This document shows positions 11,936 through 23,453 of a stretch of DNA of 64,000 nucleotides, piece after piece. Every line of letters starts with the position of its first letter. Position 1 is the stretch's first letter. Source of the DNA: Rattus norvegicus. Taxonomy: Eukaryota > Chordata > Mammalia > Rodentia > Muridae. The notes below the pieces were generated by a model. That model was not told where the DNA came from. It made no database searches and worked only from the letters and a program-made list of their open reading frames with translations. A program made the translations under genes and the position numbers. The stretch covers positions 12,397,001 through 12,461,000 of the forward strand of contig NC_086034.1 of NCBI RefSeq assembly GCF_036323735.1. Direction: 5' to 3'.

Positions 11936-12516
11936 GAATGGATAATCTTTCTGTTGGTGAGAGAAAGGTACTGAAGTTTTCCACTATCGGTGTGTTAATA
12001 TGTGATTTAGGCTATAGTAGTATTTCTTTTAAGAACTTGGATGCCTTTTCTTTGGTGCATTCATCCTAAGAATTTCAGGGCCTCTTGGTGAATATTTTCT
12101 GTAACGAGTATTTAGTATCCTTCCCTATCTCTTCTGATTAGTTTTGGTTTGAAGTCTATTTTGTTATATATTAAAGTGGCTACATTAGCTTGCCTCTTGG
12201 GTTCATTTACTTGGAATATTTCCATCTTTTTACCCTTAGATGATTTCTATCATTGATATTAAGATATGCTTCAAGCAAAAGGATGTATCTTGCTTTTGTA
12301 TCCAATCTATTAGTCTGTGTCTTTTTTACTGAGAAATTTATATACCATTGATGTTGAGACTTATCAATGAGCAGTGCTTGTTGATTCCTGTTATTTTGTT
12401 GCGATGGTGTGGGATTTTTGTTTTGTTTTGTTTTTCTCTTCTTTTGATTTGCTCGTCTAAGACTGTTTATTCCTTGTGGGTTTTTTGTTTGTTGGTTGAT
12501 TGATGTTTGGGGGTTT

Positions 12517-12548
<32 letters not shown>

Positions 12549-13345
12549 ATATTTTCTTACTTATTTTTTTCTGTAGAGAAGGATTTGTAAATAAACCCTG
12601 CATAAATTTGGTTTTATCATGTGATATCTTTCTTGAAAGTTTTGCTGGACATAGTAGCTTAAGCTGATATCTCTGATCACTTAGAGTTTACAGAAAATCT
12701 AACTCTAATAGCTTTTAGAGTCTCCACTGGAAAGTCAGATTTTATTCTAATTGGTCTGCCTTTATGTGTAATTTGTTTTTTTCCCCCTTGCAGTTGTGTA
12801 TATGCCATGGGAAATTTCTTTTCTGGATCTGTCTATTTGCTGTTCTGTCTGCTTCGTGTACCTTGATCGGAACTTCCTTCTTTTAGTTAGAGACATTTTA
12901 TCCTATTATTTTGTGGAAATTATTTTCTATGTCTTTGTTTTAGATTTCTTCTTCCTCTATTCCTATTATGCTTAGATTGGATCTTTTCCTGGTGTCCCAG
13001 ATTTTTTGGATGCCTTATGTCTGGATTGTTTTTAGATTTAAAATTTTCTTTGAGCAACTTATTCATTTCTTCTTTATTGTCTTCAATGCCCGACAATTTC
13101 TCTCTTCTGTTTCCTGTATTCTGCTGCTGAGCTGTGCCCATAAGGTTCTTGTAAGAGTGCCTGAAATCTTCATATCCAGTATTCCCTCAGTTTCATTTTT
13201 CTTTAATAATTCTATTTCTACTTTCATGTTTTGAACAGTTTTCTTCATTTTATTCCACTGCCTGTTTGTGTTTTCACAGATTTCACTAGTAGATTTATTC
13301 ATATCTTCCTTAAGCTATTTGATCATATTCAAAATAGTTATTTTG
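11936..13345 (-). mobile_element. Older L1: 5' part of ORF2 plus ORF1 (right part of the split element)
   Basis: This continues the element interrupted at 5826. On the minus strand it carries endonuclease-region ORF2 (11936-about 12420), an inter-ORF spacer with a (GTT)n tract (12507-12548), then ORF1 remnants (about 12600-13340). It is clearly more diverged than the 5827-11926 copy, consistent with an Lx-like age. The 73-88 aa frames are fragments or antisense shadows of ORF1. No 5' UTR is recognisable beyond 13345. Confidence 0.75.
12507..12548. repeat. (GTT)n microsatellite
   Basis: About fourteen GTT units in the spacer between ORF2 and ORF1 of the older L1. Confidence 0.95.
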
Positions 13346-13354
13346 AAGTCTTTA

Positions 13355-13545
13355 ACTTTGTGTGTGTGTGTGTGTGTGTGTATGTGTGTGTGTTTGTGTG
13401 TATGTGTATACATGTGGAAGTAAGAGGCCACCTAACAGGAATTAATTCTCTTCTTCCACCATGTGTTATCTGAGGGTTGAACTCAAGTTAACAGGCTTTA
13501 CAGCAAGTGCATTACCTGCTGAGTTAACTCCCCAGTCCTTCCTTT
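13355..13545 (-). mobile_element. B4/B2-type SINE with (TG)n tail region
   Basis: The plus-strand end 'cattacctgctgagttaact' (13510-13529) is the reverse of a rodent tRNA-derived SINE head. 'gagggttgaactcaagtta' (13472-13490) is the reverse of its B-box region. The (TG)n at 13361-13400 is the antisense of the usual CA-rich SINE tail. It abuts the old L1. Confidence 0.7.
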
Positions 13546-14739
13546 CATATCTTGATTACATAAGCAAAACTTTTCCTGCTTTAAGGTATTTTACAAATAT
13601 TAAAAGACAAAGTAAAGGTCTGACAACAAAAGACATCTTTTTAAAGAAGTAAAATCTTTTATTCTCCAGTAAAATATGTAAAGTATGAAATTGCTGTAAT
13701 AAAATATTTGACCAGAGAGTTAGAATTTTTAGATACGCTAGGCTAAGTACAATCTGCCCCGTCTCTCCTTTGAATAATATCTGGACAAAGTGCATGGCTC
13801 AGTTATTTTAGGAATATGAACAATAAGTAATAGCAAGCAGCTTAGGAAAGAAGAATATAATTCAAATTCCCCAAAGCTAGTGGACAATTCCCTCTGCCTG
13901 ACATCACTGCAGAAATATGTAAAAACAGAAATGGGCACTGTTGTATAGGAACTCTGGAGGAAGCCATTTGTTTGTGGTTCAAAAGCAGATGTGGACATTT
14001 ATACTAAGAGAGATCATGAAACTTTCCTTGGACTAACTGTCCAATTCAAACTTCCTTGGACCACAAAACGCATACAAATTCTTGGTTGTAGCAGCAGAAT
14101 AGAAATGGATCCATATTCTAAAGACTAAGGAGTGTGAATGTAATCCCTACTGTGGCTTTGCCCAACCATTCATTCCTCTCTCAGCCTACCCGTGAATACT
14201 GAAGCCACTGCAAAAGTGCATAGCACACAGTGCAGTCTAAACCTTCAGTTTTATGGATTAAGAATTAAAAGTAAGAGTTCTATCTAAGGCATTTGAAAAT
14301 AGCAGGCAGGAAATCAGTGAGGAAAAGATACCATGACTTTCTTATCTTAAAAAAGTAGTTCTGAATTCAATCCAAAGTCAAGCGAGAATGGATAATCAGC
14401 ACAGCATTGATTTAAGAGTTGGATTAATAAAACTACAGTTTAGAGCTCAGACTAACTGTGGATAGTATACTATCAGGACAGTTGCAAACTTGAAGACTTT
14501 GAAAACTGGACAAACTATAGGAAGGACAGGATTACATGAAGCCTACACCTACACATATTGTTTATCTGCTAAAACAATGATAGCATTTTCCATATGTGTT
14601 TAAGGCTCTGTGACTCATAAAAGATTATGCAAAATAACCAGTTACAATACAGAATTAATCACTGCCTGTAAAACCAGAAAAATATCAGTTGACAAATTAA
14701 GGTGAGAATCAAAAAAAAAAATGCTATGCATAGGTAGAA
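13546..14739. other. Unassigned AT-rich sequence
   Basis: About 1.2 kb with no gene or named repeat. The minus-strand frames at 13556-13795 and 13738-13998 show no domain or splice context. Confidence 0.45.
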
Positions 14740-15530
14740 GATGCTAAAAGTTCCCCACCTCCATCACCCCTCACCATCTGCAGCAAGCAGGAGAGCTTGC
14801 TCAGATACCATAATAGCAGGAAAGCTGACCCTGGCTGACTGCAGCCCTACATCTATCTTCCTTGGGCAGCACAGTAGAGCTGACCCTGGTGGACTGGGGA
14901 TGGTGAATTAGGGATCAGGTGAGCAGGTCCCAAAGGTGTAAGAGCAGAATAGATGGCTTGCCTCTTGCTGACTTCAGCATTGGGTGAGCTAACTTGGACA
15001 GTGCTGGAGCACTTGCTCTGGTGGTACAATTTGAGAAAGCTGGTGGGCTAACCAGCACAGCTACAACCAAGGCCCAGTTACAAGGTTTAAGTTGGCCAAT
15101 CTCAACATTTACCCCATCAATGAACTGATGGAGTATATGAAAGGGTTGATCCTGCAGATCCAAACCTTCAGGATCTTCATGACACAAGACAACAACAGGA
15201 ACAACGAGATATCCAAGAGGAGTCCTGGTGAAGATCCAGTATTGATAAGAGTAGCAGAAGACAGAGGTTTCAAGCAGACCAATGCTTCATTGCAATGAAC
15301 ATCTGCAAGTAAAAATGTGACAAAAGAATATACTGTGGAACACACTGTGGCACACTGCAGCCTCCACACAGTGTTTTGTTTGCTTGTTTTGGGGAAGAGG
15401 TTGAAAGGGTAGAGGGCATGTACAAAGGTAGAGGAAGATGAGAGGGGTTGGGGTACATGAGGTTAAATTCACAAAAAATCAATAAAAAGTTAAATAAAAG
15501 ACACTAAAAATTACCTATCAAAGCAGCTAT
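14740..15530 (+). repeat. Rodent retroposon-like unit, family not assigned
   Basis: The 5' half contains phrases repeated with variation ('ctgaccctggctgactg' at about 14827, 'ctgaccctggtggactg' at about 14881). The 3' half has a recognisable dispersed-repeat style ('aatgcttcattgcaatgaac'). It ends in A-rich sequence with AATAAA near 15481 and 15495. That is the layout of a polyadenylated retroposon, possibly of the HAL1/L1-derived kind. Short frames on both strands (about 60-93 aa) have no support as genes. It directly precedes a truncated L1. Confidence 0.45.
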
Positions 15531-15544
15531 CAAAAAAAAAAAGT

Positions 15545-16664
15545 TCCAGAATGAGAAGGCAAACCATAAACCACTCTGGAAACCAGTCTGGAGGTTCCTC
15601 ATAAAACTGGACATTCCACTACCTGAGGACCCACCTATACCTCTCTTGGGCATATACCCAAAAGAGGCTCCAACATACAACAAAGGCACATGCTCCACTA
15701 TGTTCATTGCAGCCTTATTTATAATAGCCAGAAGCTGGAAAGAACCCAGATGCTCTTCAACAGAGGAATGGATTTAGAAAATGTGGTTCATCTACACAAT
15801 GGAGTACTACTCAGCTATTAAAAACAATGACTTCATGACATTCATAGGCAAATGGATTGAACTAGAAAATATCCTCAGTGAAGTAACCCAATCATAGAAA
15901 AACACAAATGGTATGTACTCACTGATAAGTGGATATTAATCCAAAAGCTCAAATTACCCAAGATGCAATCCACAGACCACATGAAGCTCAAGAAGAAGGA
16001 TGACCAAAATGCAGATGCTTCACTCCTTATTAAAAGGGGGAACAAAAATATCCATAGGAAGGAATATGGAGACAAAATTTAAAGCAGAGACTGAAGGAAC
16101 GGACCATTCAGAGCCTGCCCCACATGTGGTCCATATATACATATATATACAGCCACCAAAACTAGATAAGATTGATGAAGCTAAGAAGTGCATGCTGACA
16201 GGAACCAGATATAGTTCTCTCCTGAGAGACACACCCAGAGCATGTCAAATACAAAGGCAAATGCTAGCAGCAAACTACTGAAGTGAGAATGGGACCCCCA
16301 TTGGAGGAATTAGAGAAAGGATTGAAAGAACTGAAGGGGCTTACAACCCCATAAGAACAACAAAGCCAACCAACCAGAACTCTCAGGGACTAAACCACTA
16401 CCCAAAGACTATTCATGGACTGACCCATGGCTTCAGCTGCATATGTAGCAGAGAATAACCTTCTTGGGCACCAATGGAAGGAGAAGCCCTTGGTCCTGTC
16501 AAGGTTGGACCCCCAGTGCAAGGGAATGCCAGGGGGAGGGGCAGAAGAGGGGGTGGATGGGGAGGGGAAGACCCTTATAGAAGAATGGGAGGGGAGGGGA
16601 TAGTGGACTTATGGAGAGGAAACCAGGAAAGGGAGTAACATTTGAAATGTAAATAAAAAATATA
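15545..16664 (+). mobile_element. 5'-truncated L1 (ORF2 end and 3' UTR)
   Basis: It starts inside the last part of ORF2 (region encoding '...ILLGIYP'-like sequence near 15645). The ORF2 end is at about 15937, where the normal TAG reads TAA. The 3' UTR runs to 'aaatgtaaataaaaaatata' at 16645-16664. The 5' truncation is typical of incomplete target-primed reverse transcription. The next L1 begins immediately at 16665. Confidence 0.85.
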
Positions 16665-17244
16665 GGCAGCCCATGGGGAACAGAGTGGAACACCCAGGAG
16701 TGTAGATATCCCAAGGCCACAGGACAGACTGCCACCTCTGCACACCTCGGCCCACATCCCTGGTCTAAGGAGAAACTGCACAGTGCCTCTGGACAGAGGG
16801 ATATAGGAGCAGACAGTCGCCAGTACCTGCGGTTCTGGTCTGTGCCCAGGACCGAAATGATCCCACCAAACAGCTCCCTACACCCAAATCCCATGGATGA
16901 GAGAGCTGGAACCTCAGAAGTGTGGATACTGCTGAGAAGTCAGAGGAGAATACCTTCTGCCCATAGTCCAGACCCAAGAGGAAAATGCATACTGCCGACT
17001 ATGCCCGCAAGGTGCAAGGACCTACAGGAGCAATCAGGGGCAGGACCCTTTGATTCCTGCCGGCGCCTAGAGCTGGAAGACAGTTTCCTGGAGTGCCACC
17101 ACAGCTGAGAGCAGAGCACCTGTTATCAGGAAAGGCTGAAAGAAAACAGGAAAACAGTTCTACAGGAGTGCTGACACAGAGGCCTACAGCAGGGCCAAGT
17201 TACTCCCAGAAACAGCAAGAGAAGCAAACACCAGAGATAACCCA
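16665..17244 (+). promoter_or_regulatory. L1 5' UTR (internal promoter region), old copy
   Basis: GC-rich sequence with the 'cccacatccctgg' block (16749-16761) that also appears at the window's right edge (63980-63992). A single copy of the 'aggaccctttgattcctgcc' block lies near 17040-17060, where the minus-strand L1 at 11589-11893 has two. In intact L1 this region drives RNA polymerase II transcription from the element's own start. Frames of 70-131 aa across it are spurious. Confidence 0.7.
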
Positions 17245-17445
17245 ATGACTAGAGGCAAGCACAGGAACCTAATCAACAGAAACCAAGACTACGTGGTTTC
17301 ATCTGCGCCCAGTTCTCCCACCAAAGAAAATACTGGATATGCAAACATAACAGAAAAGAAAATTTAGATTTGAAATCACATTTTTTGATAATGATGGAGG
17401 ACTTTAAGAAAGACATAAAGAACGCCCTTAGAGAAATGCAGGAGG

Positions 17446-17540
17446 GGGTTGGCGATTTAGCTCAGTGGTAGAGCGCTTGCCTAGCAAGAACAAGGCCCTG
17501 GGTTTGGTCCCCAGCTCCAAAAGAAAAAAAGAAGGAAGGA
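17446..17540 (+). mobile_element. ID SINE (BC1-like) inside L1 ORF1
   Basis: It begins 'ggggttggcgatttagctca' with a tRNA-like A box ('tagctcagtggtagag', 17459-17474) and B box ('gggtttggtcccc', 17500-17512, consensus GGTTCGANNCC slightly altered). An A-rich tail runs through 17519-17540. ID elements derive from the BC1 RNA gene, itself related to tRNA-Ala, and are especially abundant in rat. It interrupts ORF1 between 'gaaatgcagg' and 'aacaaataaac'. I cannot define a clean target-site duplication. Confidence 0.9.
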
Positions 17541-17975
17541 AAGAACAAATAAACAAGTAGAAGCCCTTAGAGAGGAAATTCAAAAATCACTGAAAGAATT
17601 ATAGGAAAACACAACCAAACAGGTAAAGGAATTGAAAATGGAAATAGAAACAATAAAGAAAACACAAAGGGAGACAACTCTGGATATAGAAAACCAAAGG
17701 AAGAAACAAGGAACTGTAGACACATGCATCACCAACAGAATACAAGAGATAGAAGATAGAATTTCAGGGGCAGAAGATACCATAGAAAACATCGACACAA
17801 TAGTCAAAGATAATGTAAAACGCAAAAAGCTCCTAGCCCAAAACATACAAGAAATCCAGGACACAATGAGAGGATCAAACCTAAGGATAATAGGTATAGC
17901 AGAAAGTAAAGACTCCCAACTTAAGGGGCCAGTAAATATATTCAACAAAATTATAGAAGAAAACTTTCCTAACCT

Positions 17976-17990
17976 AAAGAAAGAGATGCC
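17976..17990 (+). repeat. Left target-site duplication of nested L1
   Basis: The 15 bases 'aaagaaagagatgcc' are repeated exactly at 19107-19121, on either side of the nested L1. They belong to the host L1 ORF1. Confidence 0.9.
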
Positions 17991-19106
17991 TGTTGGTGGG
18001 ATTGCAGACTGGTTGTTGGTGGGATTGCAGACTGGTACAACCATTCTGGAAATCAGTCTTGAGGTTCCTCAGAAAATTGGACATTGAACTGCCTGAGGAT
18101 CCAGCTATACCTCTCTTGGGCATATACCCAAAAGATGCCCCAACATATAAAAAAGACACGTGCTCCACTATGTTCATCGCAGCCTTATTTATAATAGCCA
18201 GAAGCTGGAAAGAACCCAGATGCCCTTCAACAGAGGAATGGATACAGAAAATGTGGTACATCTACACAATGGAATATTACTCAGCTATCAAAAACAATGA
18301 CTTTATGAAATTCATAGGCAAATGGTCATCCTGAGTGAGGTAACCCAATCACAGAAAAACACACATGGTATGCACTCATTGATAAGTGGCTATTAGCCCA
18401 AATGCTTGAATTACCCTAGATGCCTAGAACAAATGAAACTCAAGACAGATGATCAAAATGTGAATGCTTCACTCCTTCTTTAAAAGGGGAACAAGAATAC
18501 CCTTGGCAGGGAATAGAGAGGCAAAGATTAAAACAGACACAGAAGGAACACCCATTCAGAGCCTGCCCCACATGTGGCCCATGCATATACAGTCATCCAA
18601 TTAGACAAGATGGATGAAGCAAAGAAGTGCAGGCTGACAGGAGCCGGATGTAGATCTCTCCCGAGAGATACAGCCAGAATACAGCAAACACAGAGGCGTA
18701 TGCCAGCAGCAAACCACTGAATTGAGAACAGGACCCCCGTTGAAGGAATCAGAGAAAGAACTGGAAGAGCTTGAAGGGACTTGAGACCCTATAGGTACAA
18801 CAATGCCAAGCAACCAGAGCTTCCAGGGACTAAGCCACTACCTAAAGACTAAACATGGACTGACCCTGGACTCTGACCTCATAGGTAGCAATAAATATCC
18901 TAGTAAGAGCACCAGTGGAAGGGGAAGCCCTAGGTCCTGCTAAGACTGAACCCCCAGTGAACTAGATTGTTGGGGGGAGGGCGGCAAGGGAGGAGGAGGG
19001 GGAGGGGAACGTCCATAAAGAAGGGGAGGGGGGTGTTTGTCCGGAAACCGGGAAAGGAAATAACACTCGAAATGTATATAAGAAATACTCAAGTTAATAA
19101 AAAAAA
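17991..19106 (+). mobile_element. 5'-truncated young L1 nested in L1 ORF1
   Basis: It carries the last part of ORF2 and a full 3' UTR, ending in an A-tract at about 19098-19109. It is flanked by a 15-bp perfect duplication and is very similar to the copies at 30690-32285 and 63073-63872, suggesting a recent subfamily. The first 23 bp (17991-18013) are repeated exactly at 18014-18036. About 21 bp are missing near 18325 compared with the 31480-31500 region of its sister, ending the ORF2 frame early. Its 3' UTR is G-rich (18967-19035). Confidence 0.95.
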
Positions 19107-19121
19107 AAAGAAAGAGATGCC
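19107..19121 (+). repeat. Right target-site duplication of nested L1
   Basis: Exact copy of the 15 bases at 17976-17990. ORF1 sequence continues from here. The target context (bottom strand CTTT/AGG) is compatible with L1 endonuclease. Confidence 0.9.
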
Positions 19122-19596
19122 CATAAAAATACAAGAAGCCTACAGAACTCCAAATAGATTGGACCAGAAGAGAAATTCCTCCCATCACATAATAATTAAA
19201 ACACCAAATGCACAAAGCAAATAAAGAATATTAAAAGCAGTAAGGGAAAAAGGTCAAGTGACATATAAAGGCAGACCTATCAGAATTACATCAGACTTCT
19301 CACCAGAGACTATGAAAGCCAGAAGATCTTGGAAAAAATGTCACATAGACCCTAAGAGAACACAAATGCCAGCCCAAGTTACTATATCCAGCAAAACTTT
19401 CAATTAACATAGCTGGAGAAACCAAGATATTCCATGACAAAACCAAATTTACACAATTTCTGTCTACAAATCCAGCCCTACAAAGGATAATAGATGCAAA
19501 ACTCCAACACAAGGAGAAAAACTACACTGTACAGAAAGCAAAAATATAATTTCCTTGCAATGAAACCAAAAGAAAGACAAAAAACATAATTCCATT

Positions 19597-19993
19597 TCTA
19601 ACAAAGAAAATAACAGGAAGTGATAATCACTATTCCTTAATAGCTCTCAACATCAACGGACCCAATTTCCCAATAAAAAGACATAGACTAACAGACTGGA
19701 TACGTAAAGAGGACCCAGCATTTTGCTGCATGCAGGAAACACACCTCAGAGACAAAGACAGACACTACCTCAGAGTAAATGACTAGAAAACAATTTACCA
19801 AGCAAATGGCCCAAAGAAAGAAGCTGGAGTTGCCTTTCTAATATCAAATAAAATTGACTTTCAACCAAGAGTCATTAAAAAAGATAAGGAAGGACACTTC
19901 ATATTCATCAAAGGAAAAATCCACCAAGATGAACTCTCAATCCTAAATATCTATGCTCCTAATGCCAGGGCAACTACATTCATAAAAGAAACC

Positions 19994-20051
<58 letters not shown>

Positions 20052-23000
20052 TGTACCTCACACAATAATAGTAGGAGATTTCAACACCCCACTTTCATCA
20101 CTGGACAGATCATGAAAACAGAAATTAAATAGAGATGTAGAGAAAACAACAGAAGTTATGAACCAATTGGATTTAACAGATATTTATAGAACATTCCATC
20201 CTGAAACAAAAGGATATACATTCTTCTCAGGACTTCATAGAACCTTCTCCAAAATTGACCATAAAATCAGTCACAAAACAGGCCTCAACAGATACAGGAA
20301 GATATAAATAATCCCATGCATCCTATCAGATCACCACGCACTAAGACTGGTCTTCAATAAAAACAATAATGACAGAAAGCCCACATATACATGGAAGTTG
20401 AACAACGCTCTACTCAATGAAAACTTGGTCAAGGAAGAAATAAAGAAAGAAATTAAAGACTTCTTAGAATTTAATGAAAATGAAGATACAATATTCCCAA
20501 ACTTATGAGACACAATGAAAGTGGTACTAAGAGGAAAACTCATAGCTCTGAGTACCCGCAAAAAGAAACAGGAGAGAGCATATGTCAGCAGCTTGACAGC
20601 ACACATTAAAGATCTAGAACAAAAAGAAATAAATAAACTCAAGAGGAGTAGAAAGCAGGAAATAATAAAATTCAGAGCTGAAATCAAACAAGTAGAAATG
20701 AAAAGTACTATACAAAGAATTAACACAGGAGCTGGTTCTTTGAGAAACTGAACAAGATAGATTAAACTCTTAGCCAGACTAACCAGAGGTCACAGAGTGT
20801 ATATCCAAATTAACAAAATCAGAAATGAAAAGGGAGACATAACAACAGAATCTGAGAAAATTCAAAGAATCATCAAATCCTATTACAAAAGCCTGTATTC
20901 AACAAAACTTGAAAATCTGGAGGAAATGGACAATTTTCTAGACAAATACCAGGTACCAAAGTTAAATCGGGAATGGATAAAGCATTTAAACAACCCAAAA
21001 CTCCTAAAGAAATAGAAGCAGTTATTAAAAGTCTCCCAAACGAAAATAGCCCAGGACCAAATAGGTTTAGTGCAGAATTTTAGCAGACCTTCATAGAAGA
21101 CCTCATACCAATACTGTCCAAACTATTCCACAAATTTGAAACATATGGAACACTATGAAATTCCTTCTATGAAGCCACAATTACTCTTATACCAAAACCA
21201 TACAAAGATCCAAGAAAGAAAGAGAACTTCAGATCAATTTCCCTTATTGATGCAAAAATACTCAATAAAATTCTTGTAAATTGAAACCAAGAACACACTA
21301 AAACGATTATCCACCATGATCAAGTAGGCTTCATCTCAGGGATGCAGGGATGGTTTAATATACGAAAATCCATCAATGTAATCCACTATATAAACAAACT
21401 CAAAGATAAGAACCACATGGTCATTTCATTAGATGCTGAGAAAGCATTTAACAAAATTCAACACCCCTTCATGATAAAAGTCCTAGAAAGATCAGGAAAT
21501 CAAGGCCCATATCTAAACACAGTAAAAGCAATATACAGCATATCAGTAGCTAACATCAAACTAAATGGAGAAAAACTAGAAACAATGCCATAAAAATCAT
21601 GGACTAGACAAGGCTGCCCACTCTCTCCCTATTTATTCAATATAGTACTCGAAATCCTAGCCAGAGCAATCAGACAGTGAAAGGTCAAAATGATACAAAT
21701 TGGAAAGGAAGAAATCAAAATATCACTATTTGCAGATGATATGATAGCATTCCTAAGCGACCCCAAAAGTTCCACCAGAGAACTACTAAGCCTGATAAAC
21801 AACTTCAGCAAAGTGTCAGGGTATAAAATTAACTCAAACAAATCAGTAGTCTTCCTCTACTCAAAGGATAAACAGGCTGAGAAAGAAATTAAGGAAATGA
21901 CACCCTTCTCAATAGTCCCAAATAACATAAAATATCTTGACGTGACTTTATTCAAGCAAGTGAAAGATCTGTATGACAAGAACTTCAAATCTCTGAAGAA
22001 AGAAATTGAGGAAGGTCTCAGAAAATGGAAAGATCTTCCAGGCTCATGGATTGGCAGGATTAATATAGTAAAGATGGCCATTTTGTCAAAAACAATCTAC
22101 AGATTCAATGTAATCCCCATCAAAATTCCTACTCAATTCTTTATAGAGATAGAAAAAGCAATTTGCAAATTCATTTGGAATAAAAAAACCCAGGATAGCG
22201 AAAACTATACTCAACAATAAAAGAACTTCTGGGGGAATCACCATCCCTAACTTCAAGCAGTATTACAGAGCAATAGTCATAAAAACTGTATGGTATTGGT
22301 ACAGGGACAGGCAGATAGATCAGTGGAACAGAATTAAAGACCCAGAAATGAACCCACACACCTATAGTCACTTGATCTTTGACAAAGGAGCTAATACCAT
22401 CCAATGGAAGAAAGATAGCATTTTGAACAACTGGTGCTGGTTCAACTGGAGGTCAGCATGTAGAAGAATGCAAATCAATCCATTCTTCTCACCCTGTACA
22501 AAGCTTAAGTCCAAGTGGATCAAGGACCTCCACGTAAACCAGATACACTCAAACTAATAAAAGAAAAAGTGGGGAAGAGTCTCGAACTCATGGACACTGG
22601 GGAAAATTTCCTGAACAAAACACCAATGGCTTATGCTCTAAGATCAAGAATCAACAAATGGGACCTCACAAAACTGCAAAACTTTTGTAAAGCAAAAGAC
22701 ACTGTCATTAGGACAAAATGGCAACCAACAGATTGGGAAAAGATCTTTACCAATCCTCCATCTGACAGAGGGCTAATATCCAAAATATACAAAGAACTCA
22801 AGAAGTTAGACTCCAGAGAGCTAAATCACACTATAAAAAATGGGGGTACAGAGCTAAAAAAAAATTCTCAGCTGAGGGTTATTGAATGGGCAAAAAGAAC
22901 CTGAAGAAATGTTCAACATCCTCAGTCATCAGGGAATGCAAATCAAAACAACCCTGAGATTTCACCTCACACCAGTGAGAATGGCTAAGATAAAAAACTC

Positions 23001-23453
23001 AGGTGACAACAGATGCTGGTGAGGATGTGGAGAAAGAGGAACACTCCTCCATTGTTGGTGGGATTGCAAACTGGTACAACCACTCTGGAAATCAGTCTGG
23101 AGTTTCCTCAGAAAGTTGGACATTACACTATCTAAGGACCCAGCCATACCTCTCTTGGGCATATACCCAAAAGATGCCCCAACATATAACAAAGACACAT
23201 GCTCCACTATGTTCATAGCAGCCTTCTTTATAATAACCAGAAGCTGGAAATAACCCAGATGCCCTTCAACAGAGGAATGGATTCCAAAAAAATGTGGTAC
23301 ATCTACACAATGTAGTACTACTCAGCTATCAAAAACAATGACTTTATGAAATTCATAGGCAAATGGAATGAACTAGAAAATATCATCCTGAGTGAGGTTA
23401 CTCAATCACAGAAAAATTCACTTGGTATGCATTCATTGATAAGTGGATATTAG
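19597..23453 (+). pseudogene. L1 ORF2 (endonuclease/reverse transcriptase), degenerate
   Basis: The start codon is lost: the position of ATG near 19597 reads 'tctaac'. The endonuclease motif QETHLR is at 19733-19750, but an in-frame TAG follows at 19784-19786. A (CA)n tract (19995-20050) has expanded inside the endonuclease region. The reverse transcriptase is the best-preserved part: a 176-aa open stretch (21690-22220) holds the catalytic FADD at 21729-21740 and the downstream thumb-like region. The C-terminal end '...HSLISGY' is followed by TAG at 23451-23453. The full protein would nick DNA and copy L1 RNA at the nick. This copy is dead. Confidence 0.9.
19995..20050. repeat. (CA)n microsatellite within L1 ORF2
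   Basis: About 28 CA units where L1 normally has a short CA-rich codon run, just before 'attgtacctcacacaataat'. Confidence 0.95.

Larger units (their letters stand above)
17245..19549 (+). pseudogene. L1 ORF1, interrupted by an ID SINE and a second L1
   Basis: The ATG is at 17245-17247, opening with the expected 'RGK' residues, but codon 41 is a stop (TAG, 17365-17367). The coiled-coil region at about 17600-17990 is still readable, including 'IQEIEDRISGAEDTI'. The frame is cut at 17446 by an ID element and at 17991 by an L1. It resumes at 19122 with the RNA-binding C-terminal domain and ends at TAA 19547-19549. The host protein would be an RNA chaperone, but this copy cannot make it. Confidence 0.85.

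Noticed and set aside
16499..17108. 68-131 aa frames
   Set aside because: They lie in L1 3' and 5' UTR sequence, on the wrong strand or without domain content.
17446..17520. tRNA-like sequence with A and B boxes
   Set aside because: It matches the ID SINE head with an A-rich tail and sits in L1 ORF1. It lacks a proper anticodon arm and CCA-proximal pairing, so I do not call a tRNA gene.
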